A program made the position numbers and the translations under genes. Positions 7,453-15,103 of a DNA stretch of 21,252 nt are shown here, piece by piece. Source of the DNA: Phycisphaerales bacterium (GTDB lineage Bacteria > Planctomycetota > Phycisphaerae > Phycisphaerales > SM1A02). The stretch covers positions 1 through 21,252 of the forward strand of contig JASMLG010000019.1 of assembly GCA_030748805.1 (NCBI GenBank), written 5' to 3'. The notes beneath the pieces were generated by a model, which ran no database searches, was not told the origin of the DNA, and saw only the letters and a program-made list of their open reading frames with translations. Every line of letters begins with the position of its first letter. Position 1 is the first letter of the stretch.

Positions 7453-8294
7453 TCGTGGTTCCACCCACAATTTGCAATGACAGTTCCATCAGTTGTGATG
7501 ACTTTATTGTTGCCTTGTTTAACGGTTCCAATTACAGTAGCGAGTTCTTTTGGAGGTTTGATTGCACTTGTAAACAATAGTTCATAATCTTCACCATCGC
7601 TTATGGCATTCTCGATAGTTGCTCCATTTCTTAGTGGTAGAAGACATGTGTCAATTTCAAGTTGCAGTTCTCTACTTGATAAACGGGAAGCATCTATTCC
7701 AAGACCATCACTTATGTCAATCATAGAATGTAGATTGTCTCCAAGAGTTTGTAGCAATTCTTGCGACTCAGATATCCGAGGTGTAAAAGACAGATGGTGA
7801 CCTGCAATAGAATTACCAAGTTCTCCTGTAACGCAAACGTAATCGCCCTCTTTGGCACCAGTACGTAAAATAGATTTAAGTTTGGGTCTTGCAATAGCGG
7901 TGACAGTGAAAACAGAAGTTCCTTTTCCTGATGATATGTCTCCACCAATAATTGGTCCCCCCCACTTTTGAGCAACTTCTTTTGCTCCAGAAAATACTTT
8001 CTCACACCATTGGTTGGGAGTTTCAACTGGAACACAAGCAGTCATCAAAGATGCAATTGGTTCAGCAGCCATTGCAGCAATATCACTAAAACATCTTCCA
8101 ACTGCTTTACGACCTATTAGTTCTGGAGAAGTGTCTTGATGAACATGTACAGAAACTACTAATTGGTCAACAGCGCATAGTATATTTTCTTTTCCTACAA
8201 CCAATTCACCCATATCATCTCCAGGTCCGATGGTTATTGGTGGCTTGAGTGTTGATGTTGAATAGATAGTTTTTAATAAAGTGCATTCATCCAC
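7449..8294 (-). CDS. thiL: Thiamine-monophosphate kinase ThiL
   Basis: The product has about 281 residues. The ThiL ATP/Mg motif IGPGDDM lies at 22-28, DQLVVSVH (equivalent of the usual TDxxVExVH) at 43-50, and GRKAVGRCFSDIAAMAAEP at 61-79. A second half carries MIDISDGLGIDASRL and a late DGEDYELLF motif. It phosphorylates thiamine monophosphate to thiamine diphosphate. The in-frame GTG at 8294 has GGAG 10 nt upstream and overlaps the waaA stop by 8 nt. A TTG at 8312 is the alternative. No ATG is available in frame near the N-terminus. Coupled to both neighbours by overlaps. Confidence 0.92.
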   Translation of the reverse strand: MDECTLLKTIYSTSTLKPPITIGPGDDMGELVVGKENILCAVDQLVVSVHVHQDTSPELIGRKAVGRCFSDIAAMAAEPIASLMTACVPVETPNQWCEKVFSGAKEVAQKWGGPIIGGDISSGKGTSVFTVTAIARPKLKSILRTGAKEGDYVCVTGELGNSIAGHHLSFTPRISESQELLQTLGDNLHSMIDISDGLGIDASRLSSRELQLEIDTCLLPLRNGATIENAISDGEDYELLFTSAIKPPKELATVIGTVKQGNNKVITTDGTVIANCGWNHE

Positions 8295-9516
8295 TTGGAG
8301 TGTTCTCCACAATTAAATCGAAGTATTTTTTCGAGGCACCTTGCTGTTTCTTAATTACCATTTGACCAGCGAGACCAGGGGCTTTGAGTAATTCGGGATC
8401 TTCAAGGTACAGTTGGATGCAATCAGCAAGTTCTTTCTCATCACAAACTACTATTGCACTTTCTTTGATGAACAAATCGACCATTTCTTTGAAATCACCA
8501 TAATTTGGTCCAATGAAAGTAGTTTTGCCAAAAGCTATTGGTGGCACAGGATCAGAGCCATACATCGGGACAAAACTACGTCCAATTACAACTATGTCAG
8601 CGTAGAGGTATGCTTTGTCTAATTCACCAATAGTGTCGAGCAAGAAATAATTAGTTTCGCAACGTTGTTTACAAGTTCTTCTGTTACAAGGGGCAAGTAC
8701 TTCTTCAGCATTATCAAACCATTCTGGTTTTCTTGGAGCACATAATAATTGCACGCCTTCTGGAAGAGCATTACGAAGAATCGAATGTTCCTCAGGAGCG
8801 GTAGATGCTCCGACTACTAGTGGTTTTTCAGGATCAATTCCCAAGTCAGCAATAAATTGTTGAACTCCATTCACACATTGAAAAGCAATGTCAACATTGT
8901 CCCATTTCATAGTCCCCAGAACACAAACGTTCATACCACCAAGATCTTTTACTCTATTGGAGTAATCTACGGTTTGCATTCCAATTGCAGAAATGCGCGA
9001 GAAAGTTTTTTTGAGAAGGGGTTTTACTAATTTGTATCTTTCGAAACTTCTTTGCGATAGACGACCGTTAATAATTAAAACAGGAACGGAAATTTTAGAA
9101 CATCTACTTATGAAGTTAGGCCATACTTCTAGTTCGACTAATGCTACTATCGTTGGTTTAATTCGTTTTAAAAATTTCCGAATAGAAAAGCTAAAATCGA
9201 ATGGGAATCGCTCAATTATGCAACTTTCTGAAAAAAGCTCGTTTGCCCTTCTTATGCCTGTATCAGTAGTCACACATATCACAACGTCGTAATTGTTTTC
9301 AATTAATAACGGAACGATTGTTCTTAGAGAATTAACTTCTCCAACTGATACAGCGTGAATAAGTATCCGTTTTGGCTGTATTGGAAGATTTTTTCCGAAT
9401 CCTAGACGCCCACGAAGGTCTTTTCTCCTTGGATGCCCTTTCAAACGTGATAACAGAGCATGGACTATGACAGCCGGAAGTGCAATCAAATAAGCAATGT
9501 CTACTAGTAGAAACAC
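8287..9516 (-). CDS. waaA: 3-deoxy-D-manno-octulosonic acid (Kdo) transferase WaaA
   Basis: The 409-aa product begins with a hydrophobic membrane anchor (about 1-24). It then shows the GT30 signatures: IHAVSVGE at 53-60 (the Glu is the expected catalytic base), RFPFDF at 103-108, ELEVWPN at 128-134 and INGRLS at 149-154. It also has a C-terminal GT-B half with GRSF and PPIAFGK. It transfers Kdo from CMP-Kdo to lipid IVA at the inner face of the cytoplasmic membrane, implying an LPS-type outer membrane. The start is GTG; an in-frame stop lies six codons upstream and no Shine-Dalgarno is visible, but TACACT lies 6 nt before it. First gene of the operon with thiL and tsaE. Confidence 0.93.
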   Translation of the reverse strand: MFLLVDIAYLIALPAVIVHALLSRLKGHPRRKDLRGRLGFGKNLPIQPKRILIHAVSVGEVNSLRTIVPLLIENNYDVVICVTTDTGIRRANELFSESCIIERFPFDFSFSIRKFLKRIKPTIVALVELEVWPNFISRCSKISVPVLIINGRLSQRSFERYKLVKPLLKKTFSRISAIGMQTVDYSNRVKDLGGMNVCVLGTMKWDNVDIAFQCVNGVQQFIADLGIDPEKPLVVGASTAPEEHSILRNALPEGVQLLCAPRKPEWFDNAEEVLAPCNRRTCKQRCETNYFLLDTIGELDKAYLYADIVVIGRSFVPMYGSDPVPPIAFGKTTFIGPNYGDFKEMVDLFIKESAIVVCDEKELADCIQLYLEDPELLKAPGLAGQMVIKKQQGASKKYFDLIVENTPSG

Positions 9517-9522
9517 TTGCGT

Positions 9523-9528
9523 AGTGTA
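9523..9528 (-). promoter_or_regulatory. -10-like box for waaA operon, predicted leaderless
   Basis: TACACT on the minus strand ends 6 nt before the GTG start. The -35 region is poor. Support comes from the repeated placement of such boxes in this window. Confidence 0.3.
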
Positions 9529-9592
9529 TCTTCAGTGCTTTAAAGCGTAACACCTTCCGATAAAACGGGAACTTTCTTTTATATTTATCGAA

Positions 9593-9601
9593 TGTTATAG
9601 T
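9593..9601 (+). promoter_or_regulatory. Extended -10 promoter upstream of the FHA gene
   Basis: TGT-TATAGT is followed after 6 nt by an ATG at 9608 opening a seven-codon ORF (MCIYVTQ, stop at 9629-9631). After 8 nt comes a GTG at 9610 in the FHA frame. Either a leaderless mini-ORF precedes the FHA gene or the FHA protein itself starts at this GTG. Confidence 0.45.
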
Positions 9602-9669
9602 GGCATTATGTGCATTTACGTGTCACAATAAACCAACTGTATGGTTGCCAAAAGAGAGACAACAAACTT

Positions 9670-9975
9670 ATGATGGAATTACATATTTGCACTCGCGGTA
9701 GCGGTAAGGTTCTTAGAAAGTTTGCTATCGGTGACCTTGAAGAACTTATTATTGGCAGGGATTCGGATTGTGACATCCGTATCAAGTCGCCGGTTGTTTC
9801 TCGCGAGCACTGCACTATAGAAGTAGATGAAAACGGTGGTCTTGTTTTAGCAGATGCCGGATCAACTTGTGGAACTTTCGTTGACCAAGAAAAGATTGAT
9901 TCAGTTCGAGTGGAGGACGGTCTTCAGGTTGTGATTGGTCCAGCAGTATTAAAATTTTATGATTCAGGAATCTAG
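9670..9975 (+). CDS. Stand-alone FHA-domain protein
   Basis: From ATG 9670 the 101-aa product is little more than one forkhead-associated domain: first strand MELHICTRGSG, then IIGRDSDCDI at 27-36 (conserved Gly-Arg), VSREHC at 43-48 (conserved Ser, Arg, His) and GSTCGTFVD at 64-72. FHA domains bind phosphothreonine peptides, so this is probably an adaptor in Ser/Thr kinase signalling; no kinase is in the window. A GTG at 9610 would add 20 residues (MHLRVTINQLYGCQKRDNKL) that do not look like FHA sequence. No signal peptide or membrane segment is visible. Its stop lies one nucleotide from the stop of the convergent ClpP-fold gene, so their 3' ends must be read through or end inside each other. 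Confidence 0.8.
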   Translation: MMELHICTRGSGKVLRKFAIGDLEELIIGRDSDCDIRIKSPVVSREHCTIEVDENGGLVLADAGSTCGTFVDQEKIDSVRVEDGLQVVIGPAVLKFYDSGI

Positions 9976-9976
9976 T

Positions 9977-11260
9977 TTAATCATCTGCTCTTTGTTTCTG
10001 ATGCTCTAAATCTTTGATATGTCTTTTGAGCATGTCAAGATTATCTTCGTCTAGTCCCATGAATTCTGCTGTTTCACCAAGTTTCTTAGCCCAACTCAAC
10101 AGTTCCTTACCTGCTTTGATTCTGTTTGCTAATCGCTTTTTGAGGGTATTTCCTTGAACGTCCCCATCTAGTTGACTTCTTAATTTTGGTCCTTCTTCTT
10201 CGAATTCCTTAAGAGTTGCCCACCACTTTTCAGCGATTTCAACACCATATTGATCAATCTCCACCCACTCATCCAAATCTAAGAACTTCGCCAAGTCATC
10301 CTTAGTATCCGCAATTCCATCACACAATCCAGAGTCCAAAGCTTCTTGTGCTCCTAATGTCAAGTTTCTTCCTGGCTTACTCAGCACAACTTCACCGTTT
10401 GCATTTGCGTAGTATGTAATTTTTCCAGTTACTGGATCCTTGTCATAAGAAAAGTTTTCCTTAACCTTTACCATGCAACCTGCTACAAGTGGAGTGTGGC
10501 TTGTCTTGGCAAGGACTCCAGCGAGTTCACGAATCCATCCATACAGTTGCCAGTCCGGAGCAACATTATTGATATCTCCAGAGTACATAGTTATCGAACC
10601 AAGTTCTCCCTGTGTCTTGTAGTAAACTTCATCACAAAGGAATCCAGTGGCAGCAGCTCCAGAAATAGCGTGTGTTATCCACGCAATAAAACGGTGTCTT
10701 TTTCTTGCTTCAAATACAACATCTCGCAGTTCAGACCATTTTTTTACAGATCCTCCACCAGAGTTAATCTCCATAACGATAATTTGGCCAGGACCATAAT
10801 TTTCGTCAATGTAATCAACTAACTTTGTAATCTCAGTTGGTCTGAAATATGTACCAACCATTTCATGCATTGGTAATAGGAATACTCCTTTTGGTAACTC
10901 ACCTTTCGTTCCAATTGGTTTCTTGGTGTTTGATGAATCATCAGTAACATCTTGCTTGATAGAGGGATTTGTATTGTCAGGTGTTTCTTCTTCTTCTTTA
11001 TTGTCACTTCCACCAGAAATGGAAATTATCTTATCGATGAATATGAATTCGGTATCAACAACTATGTAACTATTTGTAGCTCGTGTTATCGCGCCTTCAA
11101 TTGTCTTTGTGCCATTTTTTGAATTGATGTTTACAGTTACAACCTCCCCTATTTCGCCACTCCAAGTTGTACCATTTTCTAACTGGAGTTCAACTGGTTC
11201 TGCATATATGGCGGAGCAAATTGCTAACGTAAAACATGCTAAGTAAGAGATGAATTTCAT
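9977..11260 (-). CDS. Secreted ClpP/SppA-fold serine-protease-like protein
   Basis: The 427-aa product has a signal peptide (MKFISYLACFTLAICSAIYA) and an N-terminal small beta-barrel (about 22-82, LQLENGTTWSGEIGEVVTV pattern). An acidic low-complexity linker (83-122) and a ClpP/crotonase-fold domain (about 123-325) follow. The latter shows EINSGGGSV (164-172), then WITHAISGAAATGFLCDEV (194-212), in which Ser200 aligns with the SppA/NfeD nucleophile. GELGSI follows, and later LTLGAQEALDSGLCDGIAD (301-318), the typical end of this fold. Where archaeal NfeD-type proteases have their catalytic Lys, I see Arg244 in WIRELAG, so activity is uncertain. The C-terminus (340-427) is helical and charged. 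Its Shine-Dalgarno lies within the upstream gene's glycine codons. Confidence 0.7.
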   Translation of the reverse strand: MKFISYLACFTLAICSAIYAEPVELQLENGTTWSGEIGEVVTVNINSKNGTKTIEGAITRATNSYIVVDTEFIFIDKIISISGGSDNKEEEETPDNTNPSIKQDVTDDSSNTKKPIGTKGELPKGVFLLPMHEMVGTYFRPTEITKLVDYIDENYGPGQIIVMEINSGGGSVKKWSELRDVVFEARKRHRFIAWITHAISGAAATGFLCDEVYYKTQGELGSITMYSGDINNVAPDWQLYGWIRELAGVLAKTSHTPLVAGCMVKVKENFSYDKDPVTGKITYYANANGEVVLSKPGRNLTLGAQEALDSGLCDGIADTKDDLAKFLDLDEWVEIDQYGVEIAEKWWATLKEFEEEGPKLRSQLDGDVQGNTLKKRLANRIKAGKELLSWAKKLGETAEFMGLDEDNLDMLKRHIKDLEHQKQRADD

Positions 11261-11262
11261 GT

Positions 11263-12441
11263 TTATCCTCCTCCCCCACCAATTGGACCACCGCCTCCAC
11301 CACTTCTACCACCACTACCGCCTTCTTCACGAAGTGATCGTAATATCTCCTCAATTTCTTCGATTGATTGTTTAACAAATCGCTCGTTTATTCGGTATTT
11401 CCAGCCAACTCTCATTTTAACAGGATCAGAGTCCTGCATTAAACGAAGTAATTTCTTCAGACATGTAAGTTGTTTACGTAAGTACATTGCTTGTTCATCT
11501 CCTACTGCCCATCCTTGGTACTGTTGAGAATCAAGCCAAAATTCACAAGCTTTTTTGAAACTCTCTCGCCATGCGTCTATGTATGAATTGATATCTTCGG
11601 TGATATCTTCGCCTACTAAGTGATATTCACGTATTCCTCTAGCTAGAAGAACGTCGTTACGTGTGTGTACATTACCCTCACTGATTCCTACTTCATTCGC
11701 AATCGATGCACTTAAGTGAGGCATAAGTTCTTCACCTGGATCGACTACAAAATCCCCATCTGTGCTTTCTTCCCATTCTACTTTTTTGCCTTTCCAAGTT
11801 CCCGAGAGAGACACTTCTGGGTCTACAAAAGCACGAAGAAGCGCTGGGCTTCTATTGCCGTAAGTTGCAAATGCTTTTGAGTGAGCAACTGCGGCTTCTC
11901 TAATTTTACCGTATGTATCTTCTGCCTCTATGTAGTCGAACATTCTTGAAACACCCATGGTTGCATGCAGATACCCGTCATGAGACATGTACATTGTTGG
12001 CCAAGATAGAGCCAAAACAGAACTCGTTCCAGATGCGTCCTTTACCCAGATTACTTGGTTTAAATCTCCAAGAGATACATGAAAAACTTCAGCTAATTTG
12101 ACTAGATCGGTTTTATCATAAGCGCTGAATTCTTGACGATCGCCCCACCCCATCAGATTATGAAAACTGTTTCTCCAGTCCCTGCTGAGCATTTCTACAA
12201 GAATTAAGTCAGGTTTTGTTTCCTTGATTCTATCAACCAAATCTTCATACACATTATGACGGATGTCAGTATGCATTTGACCATTCATTGGAATGATTAA
12301 AATTCCTGGGCCATTACCCTCTGTTTTAACTACTGAGTCAGTCCAATTCGTTTCAGGCGTCGGTTGAAGAGCTGATGCTTCTTGTATAGAAAATGTGATT
12401 GAAAATTGTATAACTATTAAAGTAAATAATATTCGTGCCAT
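11263..12441 (-). CDS. Secreted divergent ClpP/SppA-fold protein with poly-glycine tail
   Basis: The 392-aa product has a signal peptide (about 1-24) and a domain parallel to that of the next gene. GPGILIIPMNGQM (44-56) matches GVFLLPMHEMV there, LILVEML (79-85) matches IIVMEIN, and VIWVKDASGTSSVLAL (130-145) matches FIAWITHAISGAAATG, placing Ser138 at the nucleophile position. The Gly-rich oxyanion segment (SGGGS) of the neighbour is replaced by SRDWRNS, so this is probably a degenerate, possibly inactive partner. A charged helical region (290-372) precedes a tail GGSGGRSGGGGGPIGGGGG. The pair looks like an ancient duplication; they may form a heteromer. TATACT lies 6 nt before the ATG, suggesting an own promoter in addition to readthrough from cca. 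Confidence 0.65.
   Translation of the reverse strand: MARILFTLIVIQFSITFSIQEASALQPTPETNWTDSVVKTEGNGPGILIIPMNGQMHTDIRHNVYEDLVDRIKETKPDLILVEMLSRDWRNSFHNLMGWGDRQEFSAYDKTDLVKLAEVFHVSLGDLNQVIWVKDASGTSSVLALSWPTMYMSHDGYLHATMGVSRMFDYIEAEDTYGKIREAAVAHSKAFATYGNRSPALLRAFVDPEVSLSGTWKGKKVEWEESTDGDFVVDPGEELMPHLSASIANEVGISEGNVHTRNDVLLARGIREYHLVGEDITEDINSYIDAWRESFKKACEFWLDSQQYQGWAVGDEQAMYLRKQLTCLKKLLRLMQDSDPVKMRVGWKYRINERFVKQSIEEIEEILRSLREEGGSGGRSGGGGGPIGGGGG
11266..11322 (-). repeat. GC-rich glycine tract containing the next gene's Shine-Dalgarno
   Basis: These 57 nt encode 19 C-terminal residues, 14 of them Gly, in GGN codons, and stand out from the AT-rich surroundings. The last codons plus stop read GGAGGAGGATAA, which places GGAGG about 8 nt before the ATG of the downstream gene. 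The G-runs are also prone to slippage. Confidence 0.7.
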
Positions 12442-12447
12442 GTGCTT

Positions 12448-12453
12448 AGTATA
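12448..12453 (-). promoter_or_regulatory. -10-like box inside the rsmD-cca operon
   Basis: TATACT (five of six bases of TATAAT) ends 6 nt before the ATG at 12441, in the 24-nt gap after cca. It predicts a second, leaderless transcription start for the ClpP-fold pair. The -35 is weak. Confidence 0.35.
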
Positions 12454-12465
12454 CCTTTGAAATAA

Positions 12466-13692
12466 TCACGATGATTGAAAATCACGATAAATACCTAAAG
12501 CAAGCGTTATTGCTTCTTCTCTAGTAGTAATTGCCCCTTCCAGTTGGGCGTCGTATACGGCTTCAAGAACAGATCCTATGATTGTTGGGGGCTTTATTCC
12601 TGCAGAAATAAGATCATTCCCATTAATAAAACGTTTTGGGGCAAGTCCCGTTTTTTCAAGTTCAGTTATTCGTCTTTTGATATATACGAATGCTGCCCTA
12701 TCCTCACCTTGAATAATTGAGAGTGCGGAAGTTCTATGCTCAGATGAAGCAACCCTTTTCTGTTTTGCAGTACCTAGAGTATCCCAAGCAAATAGCTGTT
12801 GATGTAACACAAGAATAGTTTCTAATTCATTAAATACTTTGTTCGATAGCAATAATTGACTTCTCCAATGTTTTGCAATTGCATGTAAGTCAGCGTCGCT
12901 ACCATTTCGATCAATGATCCAAGCAGCAAGAGCAGTTGAGAATGTAGAAGAAGCAGGCAATCTACCTAATCGAGTAGGCGCTTTCATACATGACTGTTCA
13001 GCGAATATGATTCTGTCGAGTCCAAGGTATTGGAGTTCCCAAGCAGCAACACCTCGATTTTGGTCTTCCAGCATTTTTTTGATCTCATCGCCAATTCTTT
13101 CTCTTGAAATCCCAGACAACTCATTTGCAAGTTCCCTTATCGCATTGCCAGTTTCTTCTTCAATGGAAAATTCAAATCGGGCGGCAAAGCGTATCCCTCG
13201 TAACATGCGTAAGTGATCCTCGCTAATCCTATTGTGTGGATTTCCTATTGATCTTACAAGTCGGTTGTCTAAGTCCATTTGTCCATCTACGTAATCAATA
13301 ATCTTCTCTTCAATTGGATCTTCAAACATGCCATTTATCGTAAAGTCCCTGCGCATTGCATCGTGTTTGGCATCACTGAATTGAATCTTGTCAGGATGTC
13401 TGCAATCTGAGTATGGCCCGTCACTTCTGAATGTTGCAACGTCGTATGAGAACTCATTTCTAACCACAAGCATAACTCCAAAGTGTTCTCCAACGCTTCG
13501 AGCTTTTGGGAAAATTTTCTTTATATCATTTGGTCTTGCAGATGTGGCAATGTCGTATTCGGCAGGTGTTATTTGCATAAGGCGATCTCGGACGCAACCT
13601 CCAGCAAAATAAGCTTCGAATCCATTCTCTCGAAGTGTAGTGAGAATATCTATTGCGCCAAGTCGGCATTCATTTGGACAAAGTTGGTTCAT
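12466..13692 (-). CDS. cca: CCA-adding/poly(A) polymerase-type tRNA nucleotidyltransferase
   Basis: The 408-aa class II nucleotidyltransferase shows AGGCVRD at 30-36, EYDIATSA at 45-52, RRDFTINGMF at 114-123 and RMLRGIRFAARF at 162-173, followed by a helical body. It completes or repairs the 3' CCA of tRNA. The catalytic acidic pair, usually DxD, is Glu45-x-Asp47 here. A CCA-adding enzyme and an A-adding or poly(A) polymerase variant cannot be told apart by eye. The ATG at 13692 overlaps the rsmD stop as ATGA; a GTG at 13722 would add ten residues and is less likely. Second gene of an rsmD-cca unit. Confidence 0.88.
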   Translation of the reverse strand: MNQLCPNECRLGAIDILTTLRENGFEAYFAGGCVRDRLMQITPAEYDIATSARPNDIKKIFPKARSVGEHFGVMLVVRNEFSYDVATFRSDGPYSDCRHPDKIQFSDAKHDAMRRDFTINGMFEDPIEEKIIDYVDGQMDLDNRLVRSIGNPHNRISEDHLRMLRGIRFAARFEFSIEEETGNAIRELANELSGISRERIGDEIKKMLEDQNRGVAAWELQYLGLDRIIFAEQSCMKAPTRLGRLPASSTFSTALAAWIIDRNGSDADLHAIAKHWRSQLLLSNKVFNELETILVLHQQLFAWDTLGTAKQKRVASSEHRTSALSIIQGEDRAAFVYIKRRITELEKTGLAPKRFINGNDLISAGIKPPTIIGSVLEAVYDAQLEGAITTREEAITLALGIYRDFQSS

Positions 13693-14270
13693 TGTGGTTG
13701 TATACAGTAGAACAGAATCCACATTCCCGTACCCTCTTTGCTAATTTCTGGTCCACCTAATGAATCTACTGCATGGTTTGTGGTGTTGGGGTTAACAGGC
13801 GTTCGAAGAACAATAAACCCCTCAGTGTCTAAAATAAGACCGATTTTATTTACTTGTTCAAGAACTCGATTTCTTGAAGCTTCATTCATCATCATTTTGT
13901 ATGGTGGATCGATAAAAACAATATCAACTGGCTTTGCGATGCGAAGAATAGGAATTGAAGACAGTGCGTCGCCTTGAATAGGAATTGCTATTTCGTCAGA
14001 GGTAATTGCTTCGATATTTTCCTGAAGTATTGAAAAGATTTTTTTATCCTTCTCAACCATAACCACTGTCTTAGCTCCCCTACTAATTGCTTCAAGACCC
14101 ATTGTTCCTACACCAGCAAAAAGATCAAGCACAACACTATCTTGAAGATGACCTCTTAGTTTATTCATCACAGATTCTCTCGCTCGTCCAGTCCATGGCC
14201 GAGTTAAGTTGTTTCCGTGTGGTGTTTTGAGTTTTCTTGACCTTAATTGTCCACCTAATATTTTTAACAC
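13689..14270 (-). CDS. rsmD: 16S rRNA (guanine-N2) methyltransferase RsmD
   Basis: From GTG 14270 the 193-aa product begins at the usual RsmD N-terminus (MLKILGGQLRSRKLKTP). It has TRPWTGRARESVMNKL at 23-38, the SAM motif LDLFAGVGTMGLEA at 48-61 and the catalytic DPPY at 121-124. It methylates G966 (E. coli numbering) of 16S rRNA on the assembled small subunit. The frame stays open upstream to 14342, but that extension would overlap the divergent hydrolase and looks like non-family sequence. TATCCT lies 7 nt before the GTG, with ATTACA 17 nt above it. The stop overlaps the cca start. Confidence 0.92.
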   Translation of the reverse strand: MLKILGGQLRSRKLKTPHGNNLTRPWTGRARESVMNKLRGHLQDSVVLDLFAGVGTMGLEAISRGAKTVVMVEKDKKIFSILQENIEAITSDEIAIPIQGDALSSIPILRIAKPVDIVFIDPPYKMMMNEASRNRVLEQVNKIGLILDTEGFIVLRTPVNPNTTNHAVDSLGGPEISKEGTGMWILFYCIQPQ

Positions 14271-14277
14271 AACGCAT

Positions 14278-14306
14278 AGGATACATATAGTCAGACACAA
14301 TGTAAT
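14278..14306 (-). promoter_or_regulatory. rsmD promoter, predicted leaderless
   Basis: On the minus strand ATTACA (14301-14306), 17 nt, then TATCCT (14278-14283), ending 7 nt before the GTG. The -35 coincides with the -10 of the divergent hydrolase gene. Confidence 0.45.
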
Positions 14307-14308
14307 AT
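14280..14308 (+). promoter_or_regulatory. Hydrolase promoter, predicted leaderless
   Basis: GATACA (14280-14285), 17 nt, then TAATAT (14303-14308), ending 6 nt before the ATG at 14315. It occupies the same 29 bp as the opposing rsmD promoter. Confidence 0.4.
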
Positions 14309-14314
14309 ATGGTG

Positions 14315-15103
14315 ATGGAGAGTAGATTCGATTCGCTGCCAAATCGCTTAAAACAGGTCTCAGTTGTGACAGAAATATTTGGTGTTCCGTCTCTTCTGAT
14401 TAGAAAAGACAGACTTTCTAGGCCATTTATCCTTTGGTTGCATGGCAGGACAGCAGACAAAGAATTAGACTCTGGCAGATATTTAAGGTATGTTCGTCGT
14501 GGAATTAATGTTTGCGCTGTTGATCTTCCAGGTCATGGTCAACGTTTTGATGATTCTTTACAAGAACCTCGAAATGCTCTCTCAGTTGTTACGAAAATGG
14601 CTGATGAAATTGACTCATTAATTGATGGTTTGTCGGTTTTATGGGGTTTTGACTTAAATAGGACAGCTATTGGAGGGATGTCTGCAGGTGGCTTGGCAGC
14701 AATCATAAGATTGCTTCGACCTCACAATTTTAAGGTGGCTGTTCTAGAATCAACCATGGGTTCATGGAGTTCGCAGAGGGAACACCCAATGTTTTCTGGA
14801 TTGAGTAATGAGGAATTTGAAAAGAGGAATCCGACTAATAATATTGAATATTGGAAAGAGATACCTCTTTTAGCATTTCATAGTAAGCATGATGAGTGGG
14901 TTCCATATAAATGCGAACAAGAGTTCATCGATTCTCTTAGAGCAAGGTATGATGACAAAAACTTAGTCGAATTAGTTGCTTTTGACCGCACTGGAGCACC
15001 CTATGAGCATGTTGGATTTGGTAGACAGTCGTCATTAGTGAAAGAAATTCAAGTTGAGTTTGTTGCTCAACATCTTCAAGTTAAGCAGGAGCAAGAAAAG
15101 TGA
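14315..15103 (+). CDS. Alpha/beta hydrolase (esterase/dienelactone-hydrolase-like)
   Basis: The 262-aa product is a single alpha/beta hydrolase domain. Counting from ATG 14315, LWLHGR at 40-45 gives the oxyanion-hole [10 protein letters not shown] lies at 70-77, and the nucleophile elbow GGMSAGG carries Ser123. HSKHDEWVP supplies the acid (Asp193), and YEHVGFG supplies His232. It lacks a signal peptide and is probably a cytoplasmic serine esterase or peptidase-like hydrolase with unknown substrate. An ATG at 14309 adds two residues, but the TAATAT box touches it, so 14315 is preferred. The stop overlaps the trpB start (GTGA), so the two are co-translated, although no tryptophan-related role for the hydrolase is evident. 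Confidence 0.8.
   Translation: MESRFDSLPNRLKQVSVVTEIFGVPSLLIRKDRLSRPFILWLHGRTADKELDSGRYLRYVRRGINVCAVDLPGHGQRFDDSLQEPRNALSVVTKMADEIDSLIDGLSVLWGFDLNRTAIGGMSAGGLAAIIRLLRPHNFKVAVLESTMGSWSSQREHPMFSGLSNEEFEKRNPTNNIEYWKEIPLLAFHSKHDEWVPYKCEQEFIDSLRARYDDKNLVELVAFDRTGAPYEHVGFGRQSSLVKEIQVEFVAQHLQVKQEQEK

Noticed and set aside
7181..7480. 99-codon ORF antisense to tsaE
   Set aside because: It is Ser/Pro-rich shadow sequence with no domain or signal, fully covered by a gene with clear motifs.
10496..10822. 108-codon ORF antisense to the ClpP-fold gene
   Set aside because: No recognisable family, no start signal, and the opposite strand carries a conserved fold.
14271..14342. N-terminal extension of RsmD to a TTG start
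   Set aside because: It overlaps the divergent hydrolase start, and family similarity begins exactly at the GTG at 14270.
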